Shown: positions 1 to 5,490 of the stretch, piece after piece
How positions within the stretch are numbered: position 1 is the stretch's first letter
How the letters are laid out: each line of letters starts with the position of its first letter
DNA from: Saprospirales bacterium
Lineage (GTDB): Bacteria > Bacteroidota > Bacteroidia > Chitinophagales > Saprospiraceae
NCBI GenBank assembly: GCA_003448025.1
Contig: DLXL01000214.1
Coordinates: 1 to 9,077 of the forward strand
Length of the DNA: 9,077 nt
Reading direction: 5' to 3'
Notes under the pieces: model-generated
The model's database searches: none
What the model saw: only the letters and a program-made list of their open reading frames with translations
What the model was told of the DNA's origin: nothing
Program-made: the position numbers and the translations under genes

Positions 1-306
1 AGGTTTGGTGAGGTAATCATCAGCGCCGGCATCGAAGCCTTCCACTTTTTCATCGGTTTGACCAAGGGCTGTGAGCAGTATCACCGGGGTTTGATTGGAT
101 TTTTCCCGGAGTTGACGTAGCATCTCTAAACCATTCATCTCGGGCATCATGATATCAGAAATGATCACAGCATAATCGTTTGCCTCGGCAAGCCGGGCGC
201 CTTCCCGTCCGTTACCGGCGAAATCAACTTCAATCTGGTGCCCTTCAAGCCCCTTTTTTAGGGATTGAACCATCTTAGGCTCATCTTCTACGAGCAAAAC
301 TTTCAT
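1..306 (-). CDS. Response regulator, receiver domain (partial, C-terminus off the window)
   Basis: The reverse strand reads from an ATG at 306 to the window edge without a stop, giving the first 102 residues of a two-component receiver domain. The protein opens MKVLLVEDEP with the acidic pair E7/D8. The phosphoacceptor is D51 in SDIMMPEMNG, the switch Thr is T79 in VILLTA, and the conserved Lys is K101 in DDYLTKP. All key receiver residues are present, so it should accept phosphate from a histidine kinase. The wording around DAGADDYLTKP is typical of OmpR/PhoB-class regulators, which would have a winged-helix DNA-binding domain in the missing part, but that domain is not in view. The kinase gene is probably farther left. 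The gene is divergent from the haloperoxidase-like lipoprotein gene, sharing a 183-bp spacer, so regulation of that neighbour is possible but unproven. Confidence 0.93.
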   Translation of the reverse strand, partial: MKVLLVEDEPKMVQSLKKGLEGHQIEVDFAGNGREGARLAEANDYAVIISDIMMPEMNGLEMLRQLREKSNQTPVILLTALGQTDEKVEGFDAGADDYLTKP

Positions 307-489
307 GATGAATATTGATCATTCAATCATTATACCAAAAATGACTGAATAGTAATGCTGTTTTTTTTAGAAGCAAAATTTAATCCTATTTTAAGGACTT
401 TTTTATTCTCCAAGCTTTGTTCGCCTCGACCTTTGCGTCGAAATCTGCAAGGTAATCAAACTTTTTTAACCAAGCGCTTAATGCTTAAT
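307..489. promoter_or_regulatory. Divergent intergenic region between regulator and lipoprotein gene
   Basis: This AT-rich spacer must hold the promoters of both divergent genes. I found no convincing Bacteroidota promoter pair (TTTG, then TAnnTTTG about 17-23 nt later) on either strand. The closest partial matches are GACCTTTG at 428-435 on the plus strand and CATTTTTG on the minus strand, near 340. Neither has a correctly spaced upstream TTTG. A 5-bp inverted repeat, TCGAC/GTCGA (426-430 and 437-441), surrounds the first of these. An open frame runs through the spacer into the lipoprotein gene from an ATG at 355, but its translation does not resemble a protein N-terminus. Confidence 0.4.
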
Positions 490-1881
490 ATGAAATCTGT
501 AAAACATTACATTCTGCCTTCTTTGCTTTTCGCTGCAGGACTGGTATTTCTACTTCCTGCATGCCGAAACACCGATCCAAATCCGGAACCTGATACCAAC
601 CTCGTTAGTCAACATCCAAACGATGTTACATACGACTGGAACCAGCTTTTCCTGGAAATTGAACGTTATGCTGCAGGTTACCGGCCTGGTCCGGCGCCTC
701 GCGCCATTGCATATATTGGATTGGCAGACTATGAAGGCTGCCTTTCCGGCATGCCTGGCTACAATTCCATTGCCAGTCTGTATGCAGGTCTGACTATCCC
801 TCAAGTGGAATCAGACAAACAATATCACTGGCCTTCTGTGATCAACGGTAGCAGAGCTTATCTCATGCCCCGATTCTTTCCGAATGCTACCCCGCAACAG
901 GTGACGGATATGGCCTCACTGGAGTCTTTTTACGACGATCGTGCCAAACAAGAGGTAGGTTCGGAAGTATGGACTCGTTCTAAGGAATACGGCAAAGCAG
1001 TTGCAACAGCAGTTTGGGAATACTCCAAATCTGATGCCATTGGCCACAACCACTTCCTGGACCCTTTCCAGGGCTACAAATGGGAAGAGCACTACACCAA
1101 GGATGGCGACTGGAAGCCTACATTCCCCGGCCCTGGAAAGCCTATGGGCGGTGTTTGGGGCGGCGCTCGTGCGTTTGCCATTGGAGAAAGCGACAAGATT
1201 TGTCGCAAGCCACTGCCTTACAGTACCAGTACCACTTCTGACCTCTACGCCCAGGCGCTTGAAGTATATGCCCAGAATACGCCCACACTTTCCTATGAAG
1301 ATGAATGGGTAGGTGAATACTGGAGCGACGACCTGCTGAACCTCACCTTCAGTCCTGGCCCACGTTGGCTGGCTGTTGGCGACCAGGTACTCAAGTTAGA
1401 AGACAGTAACCTTGAAATTGCAGTGTATTACACGGTTAAAATGGGCTTTGCCCTGAACGATGCTGCAGTAGGCTGCTGGTACTCCAAGTTCTACTACAAC
1501 GTGGAACGTCCGCAAACGTATATCAACCGCGTGATTGATCCCAACTGGAAGCCGGCATTGTTTAACCCGCTCACCGGCGATGAAGGTGTGACGCCTTCTT
1601 TCCCGGCATACCCGTCGGGCCACTCTACCATGGGTGCAGCAGGTGCCGAAATCCTGGGCGATATCTTTGGCTATGCGTATTCCATGACTGACCGCTGCCA
1701 CGAAAACCGCACCGAGTTTGAAGGCGTGCCCCGTACTTTTGGCAGCTTCTTTGAAATGGCCCAGGAAAATGCCTGGTCGCGCGTACCGCTGGGTGTACAC
1801 TTCCGCATGGACTGTGAGGAAGGTGTTCGTTATGGCACCGTCATTGGCCGCAAAGTGAACCAGCTGCCCTGGAAAGATTAA
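490..1881 (+). CDS. Vanadium-dependent haloperoxidase / PAP2-superfamily lipoprotein
   Basis: This 463-residue protein probably sits in the envelope as a lipoprotein. Starting at the ATG at 490 gives a basic n-region, a hydrophobic stretch (residues 7-22) and a lipobox ending LLPAC at C25. The upstream ATGs at 355 and 481 are in frame but would bury this signal, so I reject 355; 481 adds only three residues. The full PAP2/vanadate signature is present: K333-x6-R340-P341, P375-S376-G377-H378, and S430-R431-x5-H437-x3-D441. FPAYPSGH and a Trp three residues before the Lys (W330) match fungal vanadium chloroperoxidase as I remember it. The residue seven before the catalytic His is Phe (F371), as in chloroperoxidases; brown-algal bromoperoxidases have His there. 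Expected chemistry is peroxide-dependent halide oxidation, but acid phosphatases share the site, so haloperoxidase activity is an inference. No Shine-Dalgarno is visible. Confidence 0.88.
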   Translation: MKSVKHYILPSLLFAAGLVFLLPACRNTDPNPEPDTNLVSQHPNDVTYDWNQLFLEIERYAAGYRPGPAPRAIAYIGLADYEGCLSGMPGYNSIASLYAGLTIPQVESDKQYHWPSVINGSRAYLMPRFFPNATPQQVTDMASLESFYDDRAKQEVGSEVWTRSKEYGKAVATAVWEYSKSDAIGHNHFLDPFQGYKWEEHYTKDGDWKPTFPGPGKPMGGVWGGARAFAIGESDKICRKPLPYSTSTTSDLYAQALEVYAQNTPTLSYEDEWVGEYWSDDLLNLTFSPGPRWLAVGDQVLKLEDSNLEIAVYYTVKMGFALNDAAVGCWYSKFYYNVERPQTYINRVIDPNWKPALFNPLTGDEGVTPSFPAYPSGHSTMGAAGAEILGDIFGYAYSMTDRCHENRTEFEGVPRTFGSFFEMAQENAWSRVPLGVHFRMDCEEGVRYGTVIGRKVNQLPWKD

Positions 1882-1908
1882 ACGCCATTCAATTGCTTGT
1901 TAAACGAT

Positions 1909-1951
1909 CCGGGCGCGAAGGCTGTTTAGTCCTCGCGCCCGGAATTTTTTT
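1909..1951 (+). terminator. Rho-independent terminator after the haloperoxidase-like gene
   Basis: Starting 28 nt after the stop codon, CCGGGCGCGA (1909-1918) pairs perfectly with TCGCGCCCGG (1933-1942). Beyond an A-C mismatch, a G-C and a G-U pair extend the stem. The loop is centred on CTGTTTAG, and the stem is followed by AA and seven Ts (1945-1951). This is a textbook intrinsic terminator for rightward transcription. It ends only 12 nt before the next start codon, so the following gene has almost no room for its own promoter unless the promoter overlaps the hairpin or transcription reads through. Confidence 0.9.
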
Positions 1952-1963
1952 GCCTAAATCAAA

Positions 1964-2485
1964 ATGAGGAAATTTGCCAGCGATATGTATAGATTACCAT
2001 TATTCATAGTCTTCCTCAGCTGTTGTACTACCGCATGTAAGGAGGAGCCTGAAGTGCGCATTGAACGGTATGAAAATGGACAGATCTCCCGAAAATCAAC
2101 CCTGGTCAATGGAAAAAAAGAAGGGCTGATGACCGATTATTACAACAACGGAAGTCTCATGGCAGAGCGGCATTTTCAAAACGGATTGCAGCAAGGCCGA
2201 ACGGTGATTTATTATCCAGGCGGCAAGTTGAAAGAGGTACAACATTATTTGAATGGTAAAAAAGATGGTGGAGATACCCTGTGGTATGAAAACGGCTCCA
2301 TTCAATTTGTATCTACACTGAAAGAAGACAAACTCCACGGATACCTGCGCAAATGGGCAACCGACGGCCAAATGATCTACGAAGCCCGTTATGACATGGA
2401 TACCCTCGTGGAAGTCAAAGGTGCCCCAGTTCAAAAAAGCAATACTTCGGCCATCCCATCCGCTATTTTAAAGAAAAAGGAATAG
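1964..2485 (+). CDS. YwqK-family (MORN-2 type) repeat lipoprotein
   Basis: This 173-residue protein has a short N-terminal signal (hydrophobic residues 11-19) ending at a lipobox-like TTAC with C25, so it is probably lipidated. An internal ATG at 1985 (M8) would leave a more compact signal and has GAGGA 14 nt upstream, so it is an alternative start. From residue 34 on there are five repeats of exactly 24 residues. The turn glycines fall at G39, G63, G87, G111 and G135, and the unit-closing glycines at G54, G78, G102 and G126. Units resemble YxNGxLxxxxxYxNGKxxG, the MORN_2/YwqK pattern. B. subtilis YwqK is described as an antitoxin, which is why databases name the family that way, but no toxin gene lies beside this one and the lipoprotein signal points to the envelope. 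The last 20 or so residues are polar and look disordered. Function is unknown. Confidence 0.82.
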   Translation: MRKFASDMYRLPLFIVFLSCCTTACKEEPEVRIERYENGQISRKSTLVNGKKEGLMTDYYNNGSLMAERHFQNGLQQGRTVIYYPGGKLKEVQHYLNGKKDGGDTLWYENGSIQFVSTLKEDKLHGYLRKWATDGQMIYEARYDMDTLVEVKGAPVQKSNTSAIPSAILKKKE

Positions 2486-2528
2486 TTTTAAGGGTATTAT
2501 AATTGGATATCACTGTTTTTTTAGGTGA

Positions 2529-2542
2529 AAAGGAGGTCCTTT
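2529..2542 (+). promoter_or_regulatory. Strong Shine-Dalgarno-like AGGAGG inside a small inverted repeat
   Basis: AGGAGG (2531-2536) is a perfect Shine-Dalgarno core, four nt before an in-frame TTG at 2541 and 37 nt before the preferred ATG at 2574. It lies inside the inverted repeat AAAGGA-GG-TCCTTT. Bacteroidota genes rarely rely on Shine-Dalgarno pairing, so this may be coincidence, a true TTG start, or a protein-binding site. The TTG start would add 11 non-basic residues before the signal peptide, which argues against it. Confidence 0.3.
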
Positions 2543-2573
2543 GTTCTCCGGATTAGCAACTGTTGAAACAACA

Positions 2574-4772
2574 ATGACTACTTATTTTTATAAAACCTTC
2601 TTAATTTCTGCTGCTTTATTGCTGAGTACTTGTTGCGTAAAAGCCCAGCAAACGCCAGACAGCCTTCAGCCTGTATTGCTCAAAGAGATGAGCGTCAGGG
2701 CGGCCCGTACTACTATTGATAAGCTTCCGCCCATTAGTAATACCTTCATCTGGGCTGGCAAGAAAAGCGAGGTGATTCAGGTTGAAAATACCGATGCCAA
2801 CATTGCAGAAAAAACACCACGCCAGATTTTTGCCAAAATCCCGGGAGTGTTCGTGTACGATATGGATGGCGCCGGCAACCAGATCAATATCTCCACACGT
2901 GGCCTGGATCCGCACCGGGGCTGGGAATTTAACATCCGGGCCAACGGTATCATGACCAATTCCGACATTTACGGATATCCGGCCAGCCACTTTTCTCTGC
3001 CTATGGAAGCCATTGGCCGGGTAGAACTGGTGCGCGGCACCGGCGCCCTGCAATACGGCGCACAGTTTGGCGGCATGTTGAATTACGTGCTGAAAAACCC
3101 GGATACCACCCGCTCAATCGGCCTGGAAAGTGTAAACTCTGTGGGTTCTTACGGTTTGCTGAGCAGCTATAATGCTATTGGCGGAAAAATCGGGAAACTC
3201 CAGTACTATGCATTTTACAGCAAAAGGGTATCAGATGGTTACCGCAAAAATGGCGAATCCAGTTACGATGGCCAGGGGCTTTCGCTTCAGTATATGCCCA
3301 CCAAACACCTGGCTTTGAAAGCTGAACTGATGCGGTCTTATTACTTATACCATATTCCCGGACCGCTCACGGATGCACAGTTTGAAGCAGATCCACGGCA
3401 ATCTACCCGCTCCCGCAACTACTACAGCCCTGAAATCTACGTTCCATCCCTCTCGGCTGTATGGCAGGTAGCGCCAGGCACTCGCTTGAGCTGGACGGCT
3501 TCGGCGGTGCTGGGTGAGCGCAGAAGTGTGCAATTTGACCGTACTGCCAATATCGTAGACGCCATTAATCCGCAAACCCTGAACTATGCCGGCCGTCAGG
3601 TGGATATTGACGGGTTTAACAGCTACAACACCGAATTGCGCCTGCTGCAAGACTATTCCCTGCTGGGTAAAAGCGCCACACTGGCGGCCGGGGTCCAATA
3701 TTTTAACAACGACCTGAACCGCAGGCAGCAAGGCAAAGGCAGCACCGGAACAGATTATGACCTCGGTATTGATGCAACCGGCTGGGGCCGCGATCTGCAC
3801 CTGCGCAGTAAAAATGTGGCGTTCTCGCTGGAAAACAAATGGCAATTGAGTCGCCGCCTTATGCTGAGCCCTGGCGTTCGGGTGGAATTGGGCGAATCCA
3901 AACTCTCCGGTACCACAGCGTATTACGACGACGATAAAGAACTGCCGAATACAGTTGTGCATCGTTTCCCATTACTGGGCATCAATGGCGAATATGTGAT
4001 CAGCCCTCGTCAAACCATTTACGGCGGCATTTCTCAGGCTTATCGTCCGGTGATTTTCAAAGACATCATACCAGGCAATGTGTACGAGAAGGTGAATAAA
4101 AACCTGAAATATGCCTACGGCTACAATGCAGAGCTGGGTTGGCGCGGCAATGCCGGCGGGTGGAAATGGGATGCCGGCACTTTTATGATGCAATACAACA
4201 ACAGACTTGGCAACCTGGCTCAGTATGATGCCGACATTGATACGTTCATTCTTTTCCGCACCAACATTGGCGATTCCCGCACCTATGGCCTTGAAATGTT
4301 TGTGGAATACGGCACTATGCTGGGCAACCACTGGTATGCCAGCGTTTTCACTTCAACCTCCTATTTCAACGCCAGGTATCTGGGAGATTCCATCCGTGTA
4401 AACGGCAGGGAAAACCGGAGCATCAAAGGCAAAAAAGTGGAAAGCGTGCCAGATTGGATCAGTCGCAATGGCGTGAATGTCCGTTATAAGGGTCTGAGCA
4501 TGTCGTTGTTATACAGTTATACCGCCAAGAGCTTTGCTGACCCGCTCAATACCGTTGAGCCTACGGCTACCGGGGCAGTAGGACTAGTGCCATCCTATGG
4601 TTTGCTGGATCTGAACACTACCTACCGCATCCGCAACCTGAGCATCCGCTTTAATGTCAATAACATAGCCAATAAACAATACTTCACCAAGCGTCCAACC
4701 CTGTATCCTGGTGCAGGTATTTGGCCTTCTGATGGCAGAAGTATAACACTCACGGTGGGTATAAAAATATGA
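2574..4772 (+). CDS. TonB-dependent receptor, FecA-like (ferric dicitrate/siderophore type)
   Basis: This is a 732-residue outer-membrane beta-barrel receptor that would import a ferric chelate using TonB-ExbBD energy. I chose the ATG at 2574 because it gives a clean Sec signal peptide (basic K7, hydrophobic 8-19, cleavage near KAQ at 23-25) and follows an A-rich AACAACA context. A TTG at 2541 is the alternative. The segment after the signal, around LLKEMSVRA (35-43), is a plausible TonB box. The plug covers about 46-180, with STRGLDPHRG near 107-116, MEAIGRVELVRG (144-155) and QYGAQFGGMLNYVLK (160-174), wording I associate with the Bacteroidota FecA-like family. The rest is a 22-strand-type barrel, and the C-terminus ends in an amphipathic strand (ITLTVGIKI). 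There is no room for an N-terminal signalling (STN) or carboxypeptidase-regulatory domain, so it should not signal to an anti-sigma factor. Citrate as ligand is a family guess; no sigma factor or periplasmic binding gene is adjacent. Confidence 0.92.
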   Translation: MTTYFYKTFLISAALLLSTCCVKAQQTPDSLQPVLLKEMSVRAARTTIDKLPPISNTFIWAGKKSEVIQVENTDANIAEKTPRQIFAKIPGVFVYDMDGAGNQINISTRGLDPHRGWEFNIRANGIMTNSDIYGYPASHFSLPMEAIGRVELVRGTGALQYGAQFGGMLNYVLKNPDTTRSIGLESVNSVGSYGLLSSYNAIGGKIGKLQYYAFYSKRVSDGYRKNGESSYDGQGLSLQYMPTKHLALKAELMRSYYLYHIPGPLTDAQFEADPRQSTRSRNYYSPEIYVPSLSAVWQVAPGTRLSWTASAVLGERRSVQFDRTANIVDAINPQTLNYAGRQVDIDGFNSYNTELRLLQDYSLLGKSATLAAGVQYFNNDLNRRQQGKGSTGTDYDLGIDATGWGRDLHLRSKNVAFSLENKWQLSRRLMLSPGVRVELGESKLSGTTAYYDDDKELPNTVVHRFPLLGINGEYVISPRQTIYGGISQAYRPVIFKDIIPGNVYEKVNKNLKYAYGYNAELGWRGNAGGWKWDAGTFMMQYNNRLGNLAQYDADIDTFILFRTNIGDSRTYGLEMFVEYGTMLGNHWYASVFTSTSYFNARYLGDSIRVNGRENRSIKGKKVESVPDWISRNGVNVRYKGLSMSLLYSYTAKSFADPLNTVEPTATGAVGLVPSYGLLDLNTTYRIRNLSIRFNVNNIANKQYFTKRPTLYPGAGIWPSDGRSITLTVGIKI

Positions 4773-4779
4773 TTCGGCA

Positions 4780-4989
4780 TTACACCTCGCAGGTTTTCAG
4801 ACCTACGGTATGTACACAAGTTATAAGTGGATGTTAAGGCAATCCGGAAACACATCCAGCATCTTGTAACCACTCGTTTCAACGAGTGGTTACAAGATGC
4901 TGGATGTGATGAGTGGGGCATAACCTCAGCAATTGATTCTCCATTTAGCCTGTGTACATACCGTAGGGTTTCAAAACTACGAGGTGTAA
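4780..4989. repeat. 210-bp fold-back (MITE-like) element with 41-bp terminal inverted repeats
   Basis: The left arm (4780-4820) and the right arm (4949-4989) are inverted copies matching at 34 of 41 positions. They begin TTACACCTCG and share the 16-base run CCTACGGTATGTACAC. Each arm can also form its own small hairpin (CGCAGGT with ACCTACG on the left, CGTAG with CTACG on the right). The heptamer CATTACA occurs at 4778-4784 and again at 4990-4996; it overlaps the left arm, so it may or may not be a target duplication. The element begins 8 bp after the receptor stop codon. It contains no credible gene; a 62-codon frame across it is a product of the palindromes. The structure fits a miniature inverted-repeat element or a Bacteroidota intergenic palindrome family, and it could also act as a transcript-end hairpin for the receptor gene. 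Confidence 0.8.
4851..4908. repeat. Perfect 28-bp inverted repeat (2-nt spacer) nested in the fold-back element
   Basis: Positions 4851-4878 and 4881-4908 are exact reverse complements separated only by TC. The arm starts CACATCCAGCATC and ends CCACTCGTT, and the centre reads CTCGTTTCAACGAG. All 28 pairs are intact, while the surrounding 41-bp arms have 7 mismatches, so the core looks younger or under stronger selection. As RNA it forms a very stable hairpin; as DNA it could extrude a cruciform. It lacks a following T-run in either direction, so it is not a standard intrinsic terminator. Confidence 0.93.
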
Positions 4990-5049
4990 CATTACAAGGC
5001 TTTTCAAATTCTTAAATTTTTCTTAAAATTAAATTCCGGCAAATATTTT

Positions 5050-5083
5050 TTTGAACAAATTAAAAATATATTTTTTACATTTA
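5050..5083 (+). promoter_or_regulatory. Possible Bacteroidota-type promoter for the small membrane protein gene
   Basis: TTTG (5050-5053) is followed 22 nt later by TACATTTA (5076-5083), which matches the Bacteroidota -7 consensus TAnnTTTG at 7 of 8 positions. The spacing is within the 17-23 nt reported for Flavobacterium promoters. The surrounding 80 bp are very AT-rich. Transcription would begin near 5090 and leave a leader of about 100 nt before the ATG at 5187. That leader contains a weak hairpin followed by TTTT (5108-5126) and the inverted repeat at 5133-5151. Confidence 0.4.
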
Positions 5084-5132
5084 TCGCGGGGAAAAGCGTC
5101 GCCTGATCGCTTTAAGGAAGCGTTTTGTCCTG

Positions 5133-5151
5133 TTCATACGTTCCGTATGAA
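5133..5151. promoter_or_regulatory. 8-bp inverted repeat in the small-gene leader
   Basis: TTCATACG (5133-5140) and CGTATGAA (5144-5151) are perfect inverted copies around TTC. The repeat lies 36 nt before the start codon at 5187. It could be a dimeric regulator site or an RNA hairpin in the leader. Its role is not determined by the sequence. Confidence 0.4.
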
Positions 5152-5186
5152 ACTCATTTATTGTTTCACCAATTCAATGTTCTGCC

Positions 5187-5315
5187 ATGAAAGACGATTT
5201 CAACTATTCGACCCTACCCGACGAGAATTTGGATGAAAAGCAATACATGAAAATGACGGCCGCCATTATATTCATATTTGTGGCGGTTACGCTCGCTTTT
5301 TATTTCACTCACTGA
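5187..5315 (+). CDS. Small single-pass membrane protein, 42 residues (hypothetical)
   Basis: A short frame runs from an ATG at 5187 to TGA at 5313-5315. The first 22 residues are polar and rich in acidic residues (MKDDFNYSTLPDENLDEKQY, then MK). They are followed by one clear hydrophobic helix of about 18 residues (23-40, including AAIIFIFVAVTLAF) and end in Thr-His. The acidic head with a single Lys flanking the helix does not look like a signal peptide, so a small integral inner-membrane protein is the best reading. I do not recognise a family. The gene stands alone: its upstream neighbour is the repeat element, and the next gene is convergent. A possible promoter lies at 5050-5083, and a weak hairpin at 5327-5363 could end the transcript. 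The sharp polar/hydrophobic architecture makes a chance frame unlikely, but a gene this short stays provisional without homologues. Confidence 0.6.
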   Translation: MKDDFNYSTLPDENLDEKQYMKMTAAIIFIFVAVTLAFYFTH

Positions 5316-5326
5316 GCTCCGGGATT

Positions 5327-5367
5327 AAGCCTCCCAAAAATAGACTTGTTGCGATGGGGGCTTTCTT
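5327..5367 (+). terminator. Weak terminator candidate after the small membrane protein gene
   Basis: AAGCCTCC (5327-5334) pairs with GGGGGCTT (5356-5363) with one G-U pair, across a 21-nt loop, and is followed by TCTT and, a little later, a run of seven Ts (5374-5380). The loop is long and the T-tract is displaced, so this is only a candidate. It lies 11 nt beyond the stop codon. Confidence 0.35.
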
Positions 5368-5380
5368 AACAATTGTTTTT

Positions 5381-5460
5381 TTCACTGCAGAGACATAGAG
5401 GCGCAGAGGTATTAATAGTCAGACTGTTAATCCTCTGCGCCTTGCCGTCTCTGCGGTGAA
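5381..5460. repeat. 80-bp palindromic element with GCAGAG units between convergent genes
   Basis: The outer arms 5381-5394 (TTCACTGCAGAGAC) and 5447-5460 match as inverted copies at 13 of 14 positions. After a 5-by-5 internal loop, 5400-5409 (GGCGCAGAGG) pairs perfectly with 5432-5441, and ATTAA (5411-5415) with TTAAT (5427-5431). This leaves an 11-nt loop and one bulged T. The whole forms one long interrupted hairpin. GCAGAG-rich palindromes of this type are, from memory, frequent between genes in Bacteroidota. Here it separates the rightward small gene from the end of the leftward amidohydrolase gene, so it may serve both as a transcript-end structure. Neither side has a perfect T-run. Confidence 0.85.
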
Positions 5461-5490
5461 TTTGCTATTTTAAACGGCCTTACATGTGAA

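Noticed and set aside
428..435. GACCTTTG as a -7 promoter element for the haloperoxidase-like gene
   Set aside because: There is one mismatch to TAnnTTTG and the nearest TTTG is only 8 nt upstream, far from the expected spacing.
355..489. In-frame N-terminal extension of the haloperoxidase-like gene from the ATG at 355
   Set aside because: The extension lacks protein-like features and would place a lipobox signal peptide internally. The ATG at 490 gives a standard lipoprotein signal.
2498..2505. TATAATTG as a promoter for the TonB receptor
   Set aside because: It is one mismatch from TAnnTTTG and also resembles a sigma-70 -10 box, but no TTG or TTTG lies 17-23 nt upstream.
3345..3962. 205-codon open frame on the minus strand
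   Set aside because: It is antisense to the TonB receptor barrel region, with no recognisable motif.
4827..5015. 62-codon frame across the fold-back element
   Set aside because: Most of it is the perfect palindrome and the right inverted arm, so openness comes from repeat structure rather than coding.
5051..5236. 61-codon frame starting with TTG, overlapping the small membrane protein gene
   Set aside because: It has a non-ATG start inside the putative promoter, no membrane or domain pattern, and a competing frame (5187-5315) with clear membrane-protein architecture.
4773..5490. CRISPR array or tRNA gene in the repeat-rich spacer
   Set aside because: Repeats are inverted rather than regularly spaced direct repeats, and no cloverleaf with a T-loop consensus is present.
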